Source of the DNA: Gemmatimonadota bacterium | Lineage (GTDB): Bacteria > Gemmatimonadota > Gemmatimonadetes > Longimicrobiales > Gaopeijiaceae | NCBI GenBank assembly: GCA_022560615.1 | Contig: JADFSR010000001.1 | Coordinates: forward strand, 62,001-126,000 | Reading direction: 5' to 3' | DNA: 64,000 bases | In this document: piece after piece, positions 35,369 to 42,715 of the stretch | How positions within the stretch are numbered: the stretch's first letter is position 1 | Layout: each line of letters begins with the position of its first letter | The notes under the pieces: generated by a model | Seen by the model: the letters and a program-made list of their open reading frames with translations, nothing else | Databases searched by the model: none | What the model was told of the DNA's origin: nothing | Program-made: the position numbers and the translations under genes

Positions 35369-35387
35369 CGTTGTGATCCGCACGGTC

Positions 35388-35861
35388 TTAGGACCGAGTG
35401 CGCCACACCGCGAGATGTTGGAAGTCCTTTCCGGTCAGAGATGTCCTCTTGACGAGCTTGTGCCCGAGGAGGTCGTGCCGAATCGCCGCAACGAGTTCGC
35501 CTGCGGCCTCAGCTTTCTCCTTCGCTGTCGCCGTCGCTCCGACGCGAACGGTCTCGAGAAAGGCGTACGCTTTGTCTATCACTTTATCGGGGCAGTAAAG
35601 CCACGAGATGTTCAATTCGTCTAGAAACTGTCTTTTAAGCCGATGGATCTCTTTCGCGTCTTCATCTACAAGTGTCCCGTCGGGATCGTCGACATAGAAG
35701 CCTCGCAAACCCTGTAGAAAGGACGTGTACCGCTCTTCCTTCCGCGCATGTTGTTCGGCTCGCCATCGCCTCCGTTCGTTCAACATCCAGGCTACGACAG
35801 CACCAACGAGCGGAACAAAGAACTTAAGGAAGTCTGGCGCGAGGAATTCGGTTGGGGTCAC
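35388..35861 (-). CDS. Membrane-anchored helical protein of unknown function (cassette 11)
   Basis: A GTG at 35861 gives 157 residues. One N-terminal membrane segment (FLKFFVPLVGAVVAWML) is followed by a cytoplasmic helical domain rich in Arg/Glu (NERRRWRAEQHARKEERYTSF; EIHRLKRQFLDELNISWLYC; AAGELVAAIRHDLLGHKLVK). No family recognised, although the layout recalls small cassette proteins seen in other chromosomal integrons. Confidence 0.68.
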   Translation of the reverse strand: MTPTEFLAPDFLKFFVPLVGAVVAWMLNERRRWRAEQHARKEERYTSFLQGLRGFYVDDPDGTLVDEDAKEIHRLKRQFLDELNISWLYCPDKVIDKAYAFLETVRVGATATAKEKAEAAGELVAAIRHDLLGHKLVKRTSLTGKDFQHLAVWRTRS

Positions 35862-35894
35862 GCGTCACCTCGAATCCAAAAGACGCTCTCCACA

Positions 35895-36052
35895 ATGTCT
35901 GATAACGGACAAGGGACTCACGACGCGGAGGTGAGGATGATAGCCCTCGCCGGAGTGTCCGCGTAGCGGCCGAGCCGTTGCTCAGGGTACGTCACATCAG
36001 CCTAATCGCGAAAGCGAGCTGAGGCGAGAGCTTGAGTCAGGCGTTGAGCGGC
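35895..36052. repeat. attC site 12, class B
   Basis: Left core AATGTCTGATAAC (to 35906), near-complement of site 11 core GTTAGCAGGCGTT. Left arm GGGACTCACGACGCGG, apical GGTGAGGATGATAGCCCTCGCC, right arm GAGCTTGAGTCAGGCGTTGAGC. GTT at 36043-36045. Confidence 0.9.
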
Positions 36053-36070
36053 GTTCCTCGCCCCGTCGCC

Positions 36071-36340
36071 TTAAACTGCCACACCCGGAGAAGGTGCTCC
36101 GCGAAGAAGGCCTTCGACGCTCAGGTCCTCGTCGATCGATGGCCAGTGTATCGCGTAGCCGCCGCCAGAGATCTCCCAGTCGGCTCGCTTAGCATCCGAG
36201 GCGTTCAGGAGTCGAGGATACCACGCCAGCGGCGCCGAGATCGTACGCCCGTCGGCGAGATCCACTCGGATGGAGTCCTCGCTGAACTGAACGTTTGCCA
36301 CGCGGGCGCCCGCACTATGTGAAGAAGCCGTTCCAGGCAT
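36071..36340 (-). CDS. DUF2442 protein (cassette 12)
   Basis: An 89-residue protein. VANVQFSEDSIRVDLADGRTISAPLAWYPRLLNASDAKRADWEISGGGYAIHWPSIDEDLSVEGLL is a complete DUF2442 domain. DUF2442 and DUF4160 genes occur side by side in many bacteria and are suspected to form a TA-like pair. Here they overlap by 26 bp. Confidence 0.87.
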   Translation of the reverse strand: MPGTASSHSAGARVANVQFSEDSIRVDLADGRTISAPLAWYPRLLNASDAKRADWEISGGGYAIHWPSIDEDLSVEGLLRGAPSPGVAV

Positions 36341-36548
36341 CTACCAATTCCTTCTCATGCCGCTGAACCAAGCGGAACAGCGTCGTAAGCTCATGCGACT
36401 TGAACCCCAGGCTTGACGCCAGGTTCACCGGAGACAGCCAGAACTTGGCAGTCGCCTCGTCGCGGTCCACGTGAACATGGGGCGGTTCGTTCGGCTCGTG
36501 ACTATAGAAATGGAAGCGATATGGGCCGGACCGAAGAACTGTTGGCAC
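36315..36548 (-). CDS. DUF4160 protein (cassette 12)
   Basis: A GTG at 36548 after GGGAGGAAGG gives 77 residues: MPTVLRSGPYRFHFYSHEPNEPPHVHVDRDEATAKFWL, the DUF4160 signature with its conserved His residues (EPPHVHV). It is the first gene of the pair with DUF2442. Function is unproven. Confidence 0.88.
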   Translation of the reverse strand: MPTVLRSGPYRFHFYSHEPNEPPHVHVDRDEATAKFWLSPVNLASSLGFKSHELTTLFRLVQRHEKELVDAWNGFFT

Positions 36549-36605
36549 TCGGCCTTCCTCCCTGAGCTCCGTGGACTCCTACGAATCTACACCAAGCTCC
36601 TCAGG

Positions 36606-36794
36606 AATGCCGCTCAACGGACAGGCGCTCCCGACGCGGAGCCCAGCGACATATACGTATGAATACATCCCGATCGTACGTATGCTGGGCGCAGTGTCCG
36701 CGAAGCGGCCGGGCCCTAGGTGCATGGTACACCTTACCAGCTGAATCAGCGAAGTGTACCTGGGGCCCGAGCGGGAGAGCAGCGTTACAGGATG
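36606..36794. repeat. attC site 13, class A arms, long apical variant
   Basis: Left core AATGCCGCTCAAC (to 36618), near-complement of site 12 core GTTGAGCGGCGTT. The centre has GCCCAGCGAC ... GCTGGGC with ATACGTATGAATAC and TCGTACGTATG. GTT at 36784-36786. Confidence 0.9.
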
Positions 36795-37108
36795 TCCCAA
36801 TCCACGAACATTCACCACCCGGCCCGCCGAAGGGATCCGCCCACAGGAGTCGAGCGCGGACAGCGAACCCTGAGATTCCGTGAACCCAGTTTCGGGCCAC
36901 CGAGGGCGCGGCCAGTGACGACGGCAGCGCCGCGCGCGATTACTGATTCGCGAGGAGCCTGAACTCAGATTGTACCTGATCTAGGAATTCGCCGCTCGAA
37001 TGAAGGATCGCGCGTCGACGCCCCACCTTACTTCCTCTTTTGGACGCGCCGTGATTCAGCTTGGCGATCGACTCCGCTCCTTACTCTCCCCACATGTCTT
37101 CGTTTGGG
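36795..37108. other. Cassette 13 without a convincing gene
   Basis: About 314 bp between two complete sites. No ORF has both a start and a recognisable product. On the minus strand a frame reads ESIAKLNHGASKRGSK and later AILHSSGEFLDQVQSEFRLL before a stop; it looks protein-like but lacks a standard start codon, so it may be a small-gene remnant. An RNA function is equally possible. Confidence 0.45.
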
Positions 37109-37278
37109 ATGTCCGATAACGGACAAGGGACTCACGACGCGGAGCTCGGGGTGCTAGCCCCGAGCGGAGTGTCCGCGCAGCGGCCGAGCCGTTGTCTAGG
37201 ATACGGTCACAGCAGCCGAAGCGCGAAGCGCGTAGGTAACCAACCGAGGCGAGAGCGTGAGTCCGGCGTTATACGTCG
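37109..37278. repeat. attC site 14, class B
   Basis: Left core GATGTCCGATAAC (to 37120). Apical hairpin CTCGGGG / CCCCGAG. Shares CAGCCGAAGCGCGAAGCGCG with site 9. Right arm GAGAGCGTGAGTCCGGCGTTATACG. GTT at 37268-37270. Confidence 0.9.
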
Positions 37279-37449
37279 TTTCTCACTGCCCGCGGAAAGA
37301 AGACTCACCTAGCGCCTTTGGATTCCCGTAGCGCGAACACGATAGCTTATCCGCGCACGTAACTTGCGGCTACATGAGCTTCCCGCGACTACAGCAAGTC
37401 CTTGTTTGAAGGCCCGCAGCAGACTGGGCCAATGACTGGTCGCCGCGGG

Positions 37450-40122
37450 CTACTCCGCTTTCAGGGTCGTGACCGGGTCCAACCTCACCGCCTCTCGTGC
37501 TGGGATCCAGCTAGCGGCAAGCGCGACACCGAGGAGGATCGTCGCGACCGCGGCGAGCGTCGCGGGGTCGGTCGGCGTGACGCCCCAAAGGTATTGCACC
37601 ATGATCCGCGAAAGCCCGAGAGAGGCCGCCAGGCCGAGCAGGAGGCCGACGAGCACGGGCGTGATCCCTTGACGGAGTACCATCTGCCGCACCTGTAGCC
37701 CCCCGGCTCCGAGTGCCATGCGGATCGCGATCTCGCGGTACCGTTGTCGTACGGTGTAGGCCAGCACGCCGTAGACACCGACGGCGGTCAGCGCGAGGGC
37801 GAGCGCGGCGAACACAGAGAGGAGCACAGCGCCGAAGCGTTCTCGAGCGAGTGAGCGAGTCACCACGTCATCTAACGGAAAGACCTGAGGTCTGGGGAGG
37901 GCCGGATCCACAGCGCGGAACGCCTCCACGAGCGCTCGCTCGATGCTCCCGCCTCCTGGCCGGCCCTGAGCGATGAAGACGGGCATCGTACCGAGCACAT
38001 TCGAGATGCGGGTCGGAGCCTGAGCCTGCGGCACGTACATCGTCCGGCGCGGATCGGCACGCAAGGACACCTCTCGGATGTCGCCGACCACACCGACGAT
38101 CTCGGCGCCCAGGCCAGCTAGCGACGGATCGATGAACTCATCTCGAATCCGACCGATCTCGATCCGTTGACCGATCGGATTCTCGTCAAGGAAGTACCGC
38201 CGAACGAAGGCCTCGTTCACGATCACGACGGGGGGGCCTTTCTCGACGTCCGTGTCCTCGAATGGACGACCTGCGACGATCGGAACGCCGAGCGTGCGAA
38301 AGTAGTCGGGCGTCACGGCCCGCCACTCGACCGCTCCTTCGAAGTCGCCAGGGCGACCGCCGATCGTCATTGGGAAGTTGATGCCACGCTCGAGTGGCAG
38401 GTTGGTCGCCCCGACTATCGATGCGATCGCTGCGGAGCCCTGCACCTGCTCTCGCACGCGCTGCTGAAGATCCCAAAGGTCCTGCGACGACTGGTATTCT
38501 GGCGGCCTAACGGGGAAGCGGACGGCGACGAGCCCCTCGGGGTCAAAGCCCGCGTCGACACGCGCCAGGCTAAACAGCGTCACCATGAGGAGGCCTGCGC
38601 CGGCGAGCAGCACCATCGATATCGCCGACTGCACGACCAGAAGGCCCTCCCGGGTGCGGCCGCGCCCGGAAGCTCCCCGAGCGCTCTGCTTAAGCACCTC
38701 CGAGAGCCGACCGCGAGCCGCAGGCCAGGCGGCCCAGGCGGCCGCCCCGCCGAAGAAGATGCTCGCAGCGAGCGCGGCGACGTACGTGAACAGCATGACC
38801 CGCCAGTCGACTGCGATCGTCCCCATGCGGGGAAGCTCGGAGGGCGCGAGCGAGACCAAGAGGCTCACGGCCCACCTTGACATCAGGAGACCGAGTGAGC
38901 CGGCGGCCAACGCAACGAGAACGGCCTCCGTGAGGACGAGGCGTGCGAGGCGTCCACGACTTGCCCCGAGCGCCGCCCGCAGCGCAGTCTCACCCCGACG
39001 CTGCATTGCACGCGCCAGGAAGAGGTTCGCAACGTTGGCACAGGAGATCAGAAAGACCAGCACGACAACGCCCATGAGGATCCATAGGGCCTTCGCTGAC
39101 TCGCCGACGTAAAGCTCGCTGAACGTCGCAAGCTTCATCCCGAGGTCTCGTCGGTATACGAGGTCGGGGTACTCCGCCGCGAAGGATGCGGTGAGCGACG
39201 ACACGTCCGTCTGGGCCTCCTGACGCAGGACGCCCTCGCGGAGGCTCGCGATCGTGGGCCAATTCTCGCCCTCGTCCATGGGATCGACGGAGAGGCCAAG
39301 AGGGACTAAGACTCGTACGGGCTCGTCGACGTATGGGAACTGGAAGCTCTCGGGGAGCACGCCGACGACGACGTAGGGTTCCTCGTTCAGATGGAGCATG
39401 CGACCTACGACGTCGGACGCGCCTCCGAAACGGGACTGCCAAATCTCGTGGGAAACGATCGCGACCTTCGCGCCGCCCGAAACATCTTCAGTGGCCATGA
39501 AATCTCGGCCTTGCCCAAGCGAATAGCCCAGGACGCCCAAGAATTCACGGCTGACCCGCAGCCCAGTGACGACCGAGACTTGACTGGCTTCGCCCACACG
39601 TCCATGGAAGTCCCGCCACGTCGCCACGGCATCGAATGAACGGACGTTGTCGTGCCAGTACTGGTACTTTCCGCGGGTCAGGTACGACTGGACGTGCGTA
39701 CCGCCGTCCCAGGCGAGGTGCACCACACGGTCGGCGTTGGGGAACGGGAGTGGCTGCAGGAGCACCGCATCTACGACGCTGAAGACCGCGCTGTTGGCAC
39801 CGATTCCGAGTGCCAACGTCAGGACGACAGCGGTCGTGAAGTGGCCCGCCTTGAGCAGCGACCTGAGACTGCGCGTAACGTCCTGTCCGAGCCCGTCCAT
39901 GCTCCACCTCCCGCCCCCGCGGCTTCTCAGCCGCTCGTAGACTCCTCTCTGAACAACGTCCCACACCGCTCTTGCTGCGGCGAGCCCCCCACGCACCCGT
40001 CCTCTTTCGCGGGCCTGCCTGACCTCGTGAGCGAAGAGCGCCTCCATAGCGGAGCCGTGCTTGCGGCGGAGATCCGGCGGGAGCGCCCGTAAGGCCACGC
40101 GGTAGATCCGCGCCCAGCTCAT
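37450..40122 (-). CDS. ADOP-type ABC transporter permease (MacB/FtsX family) in a cassette
   Basis: The ATG at 40122 (MSWARIYRVALRALPPDLRRKHG) gives about 890 residues with the duplicated-permease layout. A first membrane helix and MacB periplasmic core (VLTLALGIGANSAVFSVVDAVLLQPLPF, MLHLNEEPYVVVGVLPESF) are followed by an FtsX domain, then a second copy of both ending in LAASWIPAREAVRLDPVTTLKAE. The conserved last motif is that of this family. No ATPase gene is adjacent. A PadR regulator precedes it in the same cassette, the usual partner in Acidobacteria- and Gemmatimonadota-type genomes. Substrate unknown. Confidence 0.9.
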   Translation of the reverse strand: MSWARIYRVALRALPPDLRRKHGSAMEALFAHEVRQARERGRVRGGLAAARAVWDVVQRGVYERLRSRGGGRWSMDGLGQDVTRSLRSLLKAGHFTTAVVLTLALGIGANSAVFSVVDAVLLQPLPFPNADRVVHLAWDGGTHVQSYLTRGKYQYWHDNVRSFDAVATWRDFHGRVGEASQVSVVTGLRVSREFLGVLGYSLGQGRDFMATEDVSGGAKVAIVSHEIWQSRFGGASDVVGRMLHLNEEPYVVVGVLPESFQFPYVDEPVRVLVPLGLSVDPMDEGENWPTIASLREGVLRQEAQTDVSSLTASFAAEYPDLVYRRDLGMKLATFSELYVGESAKALWILMGVVVLVFLISCANVANLFLARAMQRRGETALRAALGASRGRLARLVLTEAVLVALAAGSLGLLMSRWAVSLLVSLAPSELPRMGTIAVDWRVMLFTYVAALAASIFFGGAAAWAAWPAARGRLSEVLKQSARGASGRGRTREGLLVVQSAISMVLLAGAGLLMVTLFSLARVDAGFDPEGLVAVRFPVRPPEYQSSQDLWDLQQRVREQVQGSAAIASIVGATNLPLERGINFPMTIGGRPGDFEGAVEWRAVTPDYFRTLGVPIVAGRPFEDTDVEKGPPVVIVNEAFVRRYFLDENPIGQRIEIGRIRDEFIDPSLAGLGAEIVGVVGDIREVSLRADPRRTMYVPQAQAPTRISNVLGTMPVFIAQGRPGGGSIERALVEAFRAVDPALPRPQVFPLDDVVTRSLARERFGAVLLSVFAALALALTAVGVYGVLAYTVRQRYREIAIRMALGAGGLQVRQMVLRQGITPVLVGLLLGLAASLGLSRIMVQYLWGVTPTDPATLAAVATILLGVALAASWIPAREAVRLDPVTTLKAE

Positions 40123-40159
40123 CCGTAGCAGCTTCACCACTCCTGAGAGCCCCGAGCCT

Positions 40160-40486
40160 TCACGCGCCCGCCCGACGTTGCTCGAGGCGCGCGCGCGCCA
40201 CACCCGCTAGCGACTGCATGCGCGCGACCTCGGCCTCCAGGGCGGTACACCCAGCCCCAGTTAGCCGGTAGTACCGCTCCCGCCCCCCGATTCCCGCCGG
40301 CCGTTCTTCCTCGTCGATCTCCTCAAGCCACCCGAGGGCGGTGAGCTCCTCGAGAGATCCGTACAGTGTCGCAGGCCAAAGGCGCACCCGACCGTCGCTG
40401 AGCTGCCGGACGTCTTCCTGAATGGCGGTTCCGTAGCGTGGCGCTGAAGAGACGGACAGTAGAACGAAGAACCAGTGCCGCTTCAT
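40160..40486 (-). CDS. PadR-family transcriptional regulator
   Basis: A 108-residue PadR protein. The winged helix includes FFVLLSVSSAPRYGTAIQEDVRQLSDGRVRLWPATLYGSLEELTALGWLEEI and the wing ERYYRLTGAGCTALEAEVARMQ. PadR repressors lose DNA binding on sensing a ligand. It is transcribed ahead of the ADOP permease with a 37-bp gap, so the two form an operon. Palindromic sequences just upstream are likely operators. The N-terminus seems slightly atypical (MKRHWF...). Confidence 0.92.
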   Translation of the reverse strand: MKRHWFFVLLSVSSAPRYGTAIQEDVRQLSDGRVRLWPATLYGSLEELTALGWLEEIDEEERPAGIGGRERYYRLTGAGCTALEAEVARMQSLAGVARARLEQRRAGA

Positions 40487-40520
40487 GGCACCCCCTCAAG
40501 CCTAGGCTTGCGACACAAAC

Positions 40521-40545
40521 TATGCATTCATAGTATGGCTGCATA
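40521..40545 (-). promoter_or_regulatory. Likely PadR operator
   Basis: TATGCA (40521-40526) and TGCATA (40540-40545) form an inverted repeat, with a smaller TATG-CATT-CATA inside. It lies 35 bp upstream of padR. PadR-family sites often carry such ATGCAT half-sites, so autorepression is plausible. Confidence 0.5.
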
Positions 40546-40730
40546 CAAAAGCGTGCAAGGTGTTCCCGGCAGCTGAGGCCACCGAAGTAGAGTGTGCGCG
40601 GGAGAGGTCTGCAGGACAGAACCGCAGCGTCAGAGGGACCTTATGATGGCGGACTATGCTGCGAAGACCACGCACTCTGCCGAGCAGCGCGGCCATCTCG
40701 TTCCTCGATCCCACCGTCCCGTCATCAGAA

Positions 40731-40889
40731 ATGACGTATAACGGACAATGGACTCACGACGCGGAGGAGGGCATGTCAGTGCCCTCCGTAGTGTCCGCGT
40801 AGCGGCCGAGCCGTTGCTCAGGGTACGTCACATCAGCCTAATCGCGAAAGCGACCTGAGGCGAGAGCTTGAGTCAGGCGTTATAGGGCG
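40731..40889. repeat. attC site 15, class B
   Basis: Left core AATGACGTATAAC (to 40742) complements site 14 core GTTATACGTCGTT across 3.4 kb. Apical hairpin GGAGGGCA / TGCCCTCC. Right arm GAGCTTGAGTCAGGCGTTATAGG. GTT at 40879-40881. Confidence 0.92.
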
Positions 40890-40943
40890 TAGTCCGCCTG
40901 CCACTTCACCGTGCTTCGCGCAGCCGTACCTGTGGCGTCCAGC

Positions 40944-41633
40944 CTAGTCGTTGCTAGGCGATGAGCCAGTTGCCGCCCATGTCCGAACGATCCGCAGGAT
41001 CTCTGGCCCCGGGAACCTCTCAAGCATCGCCATCGGACCGCTCCGGTAGACATCTTCGAGTCGCTTCAGTTGCTCGGCACGAGTGTCTGAGCTATCCGGA
41101 CGCGGGGCGTTCGACAGGATCTGAAATACTACGGACGCAGGCAGCCACTCGTCGATGTCGGTGGGCGCATTCAGGGAGTCACCCCGACCCAGCAGCCTTC
41201 CAAACGGATAGGGATCATGCCAGCCCAAGACATCAATCACGCGCCTCCTCTCGTGCTTCCGGGCTACATCGACTCGAAAGACGACCGCCGCTCCACTGGG
41301 TACCCATCCAGACTCCTCCCAGACGTCGCGGTTACATGTCGTGTCATACGCCCAGGGAACCGCCAAGAAGGTGTCCGCTGGCGCTAGGGTACCCCACGCA
41401 TCGCGCATCGGGTCGGGGCGACTAGCCATACGGACGACGAACTCATGCGCGACAACGCTTGAATCTGCCGCACCTATAAGTAGCTGGTCCCACGGCACCG
41501 GGACGGACTCGACGCGGCCCGTCGCAACCGCGAGCACGATTGATTCGCCCGCTGCTGGACCCAGAGAACCGGATTCGGATGAACACTGACTGGGGAGCAC
41601 AGACGACAGCACGACGGCGACCTGAAGCAGCAT
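40944..41633 (-). CDS. Exported protein of unknown function (cassette 15)
   Basis: A 229-residue protein with a short hydrophobic N-terminus (MLLQVAVVLSSVLPSQCSSES), which looks like a signal peptide with a possible lipidation Cys at 17, although the box is not canonical. The rest is a beta-rich domain (VAHEFVVRMASRPDPMRD, DTFLAVPWAYDTTCNRDVWEESGWVPSGAAVVFRVDVARKHE) and a helical end. No family recognised. It is the cassette nearest the recombinase, which in an integron would be the most recent arrival. Confidence 0.65.
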   Translation of the reverse strand: MLLQVAVVLSSVLPSQCSSESGSLGPAAGESIVLAVATGRVESVPVPWDQLLIGAADSSVVAHEFVVRMASRPDPMRDAWGTLAPADTFLAVPWAYDTTCNRDVWEESGWVPSGAAVVFRVDVARKHERRRVIDVLGWHDPYPFGRLLGRGDSLNAPTDIDEWLPASVVFQILSNAPRPDSSDTRAEQLKRLEDVYRSGPMAMLERFPGPEILRIVRTWAATGSSPSND

Positions 41634-41676
41634 GTCTTTCGTCCCTCCCCGCTCCGAACTCTATACGCTCTCAGAC

Positions 41677-41705
41677 TATGCCATATAACGGATAACTCAC
41701 GAACC
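41677..41705. other. Half-site between array and recombinase, possible attI
   Basis: GACTATGCCATATAACGGAT followed by AACTCACGA matches the left arm of class B sites, with a short deletion in the spacer. The rest of an attC is absent. Its core complements the site 15 core GTTATAGGGCGTAGTC. It lies 128 bp from the 3' end of the recombinase gene. It is either a truncated attC or the insertion site for new cassettes. Confidence 0.6.
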
Positions 41706-41833
41706 GTATCGCCTATTGGGCCTGACAGCCAGAATCGCGAAGATCGCCAATGGGGCAATCGCGCAGCGGGTCGCGAAGGCAGACAATTCACCTCTTGTCG
41801 CGCCACTCCCAATCCATGACGTCCCAACCCGCC

Positions 41834-42715
41834 CTATTCGTCGTCTTCGAAGAGCTGGTCGATGGGGCTCTTTATCTTCCGGAGATCACGCTGGGCCACG
41901 TGCGTGTAGATGACCGTCGTGGAGATCTTCGCGTGTCCGAGCAGTTCCTGGATGCTCCGCAGGTCCGTTCCGCCCTCTAGGAGATGGGTCGCGAAGCTAT
42001 GCCGCAGCATGTGCGGGGTGACCCGCTTTCTGATACCGGCTCTCTTCCCGGCCCGGGCGACCTGCTTCTGGATGGATCTGGTGGTGATGTGTCTGTCCCG
42101 TCTGTGCCCGCCTGGGAAGAGCCAGTGCGCGGGTCGTTCCACGCGGACGTATTCCCTCAACACGCCGAGTACCACCGGCGACAGCATGACGTAGCGGTCC
42201 TTGCGACCCTTCCCCTGTCGGACATGGATCTGCCCTCGTTGAGAATCGACGTCCTCCACCCGCAGCCGTGAGACCTCGCCCACGCGGAGCCCGGCGGAAT
42301 ACAGAATGAACGCGATGGCTCGGTGCTTGGGTGACCCGAGCTCGTTCAGGAAGCGACGTGCCTCCAGCGCGCTGAGAACCTTGGGCAGCGTCTTCCCGCG
42401 TTTCGGCCGTGGGATGCCGGCCACGGGAGCAGGCGCGTTCAGGACGTATCGGTGCAGGAACCTGAGAGCGCTCAGCGCTTGGTTGGCATAGCTGTGCGAC
42501 AAGCCTGACCGGAGCATACCCAGCAACCAGGCGCGGACCTCCCCGTCCGTGGCCACTTGATCCTCGGCCGCTCTCCCCGCATAGAATCGTCGCGCGTGGG
42601 CGGAATAGAGCGATCGTGTTTGTCGGGCATATCCGCGGAGCACCATCTCGTCGTCGAGGCGCCGCAAGAGCTCCCGCAGCCAGTCAGGGAGTGTCGCTCG
42701 GGTCTTGGAATTCAT
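41834..42715 (-). CDS. Tyrosine recombinase beside the cassette array
   Basis: The ATG at 42715 gives 293 residues. Residues about 10-95 are a core-binding SAM-like domain and 115-285 the catalytic domain. Catalytic residues are visible: Arg-144 (SAGLRVGEV), Lys-172 (GKGRKDR), His-235 and Arg-238 (HMLRHSFATHLL), His-261 (LLGHAKISTT) and Tyr-270 (VIYTHV). The end IKSPIDQL recalls the IntI and IS91-associated recombinases. The extra block that defines IntI integrases between the Lys and His motifs is absent: only WLFPGGHRRDRH lies there. It could be a non-canonical cassette integrase or an unrelated neighbour. The gene's 3' end faces the array. Confidence 0.9.
   Translation of the reverse strand: MNSKTRATLPDWLRELLRRLDDEMVLRGYARQTRSLYSAHARRFYAGRAAEDQVATDGEVRAWLLGMLRSGLSHSYANQALSALRFLHRYVLNAPAPVAGIPRPKRGKTLPKVLSALEARRFLNELGSPKHRAIAFILYSAGLRVGEVSRLRVEDVDSQRGQIHVRQGKGRKDRYVMLSPVVLGVLREYVRVERPAHWLFPGGHRRDRHITTRSIQKQVARAGKRAGIRKRVTPHMLRHSFATHLLEGGTDLRSIQELLGHAKISTTVIYTHVAQRDLRKIKSPIDQLFEDDE

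Larger units (their letters stand above)
27336..41705. mobile_element. Integron-like gene-cassette array
   Basis: Sixteen related sites (12 complete, 4 partial) delimit about 15 cassettes of roughly 0.3 to 3.5 kb. Complete sites run from a variable core ending AAC to a variable core beginning GTT. The GTT core that opens a cassette is the reverse complement of the AAC core that closes it: for example GTTGGACGACATTCC at 33568 and GGAATGTCGTCCAAC ending at 34666. That is how integron cassettes are expected to look after excision and insertion by an integrase. Seventeen of twenty intact cassette genes are on the minus strand. The adjacent recombinase at 41834-42715 is the candidate integrase. 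Confidence 0.88.

Noticed and set aside
36601-36900. 99-codon minus-strand ORF over attC site 13
   Set aside because: It is mostly the open minus frame of the attC site itself; reported as an observation on the sites, not as a gene.
27336-41705. Reading the repeats as CRISPR or as transposon ends
   Set aside because: Spacing is irregular (0.3-3.5 kb), repeats are 150-190 bp with variable outer cores, no cas genes or transposases are present, and no target-site duplications were seen. attC sites explain the pattern better.
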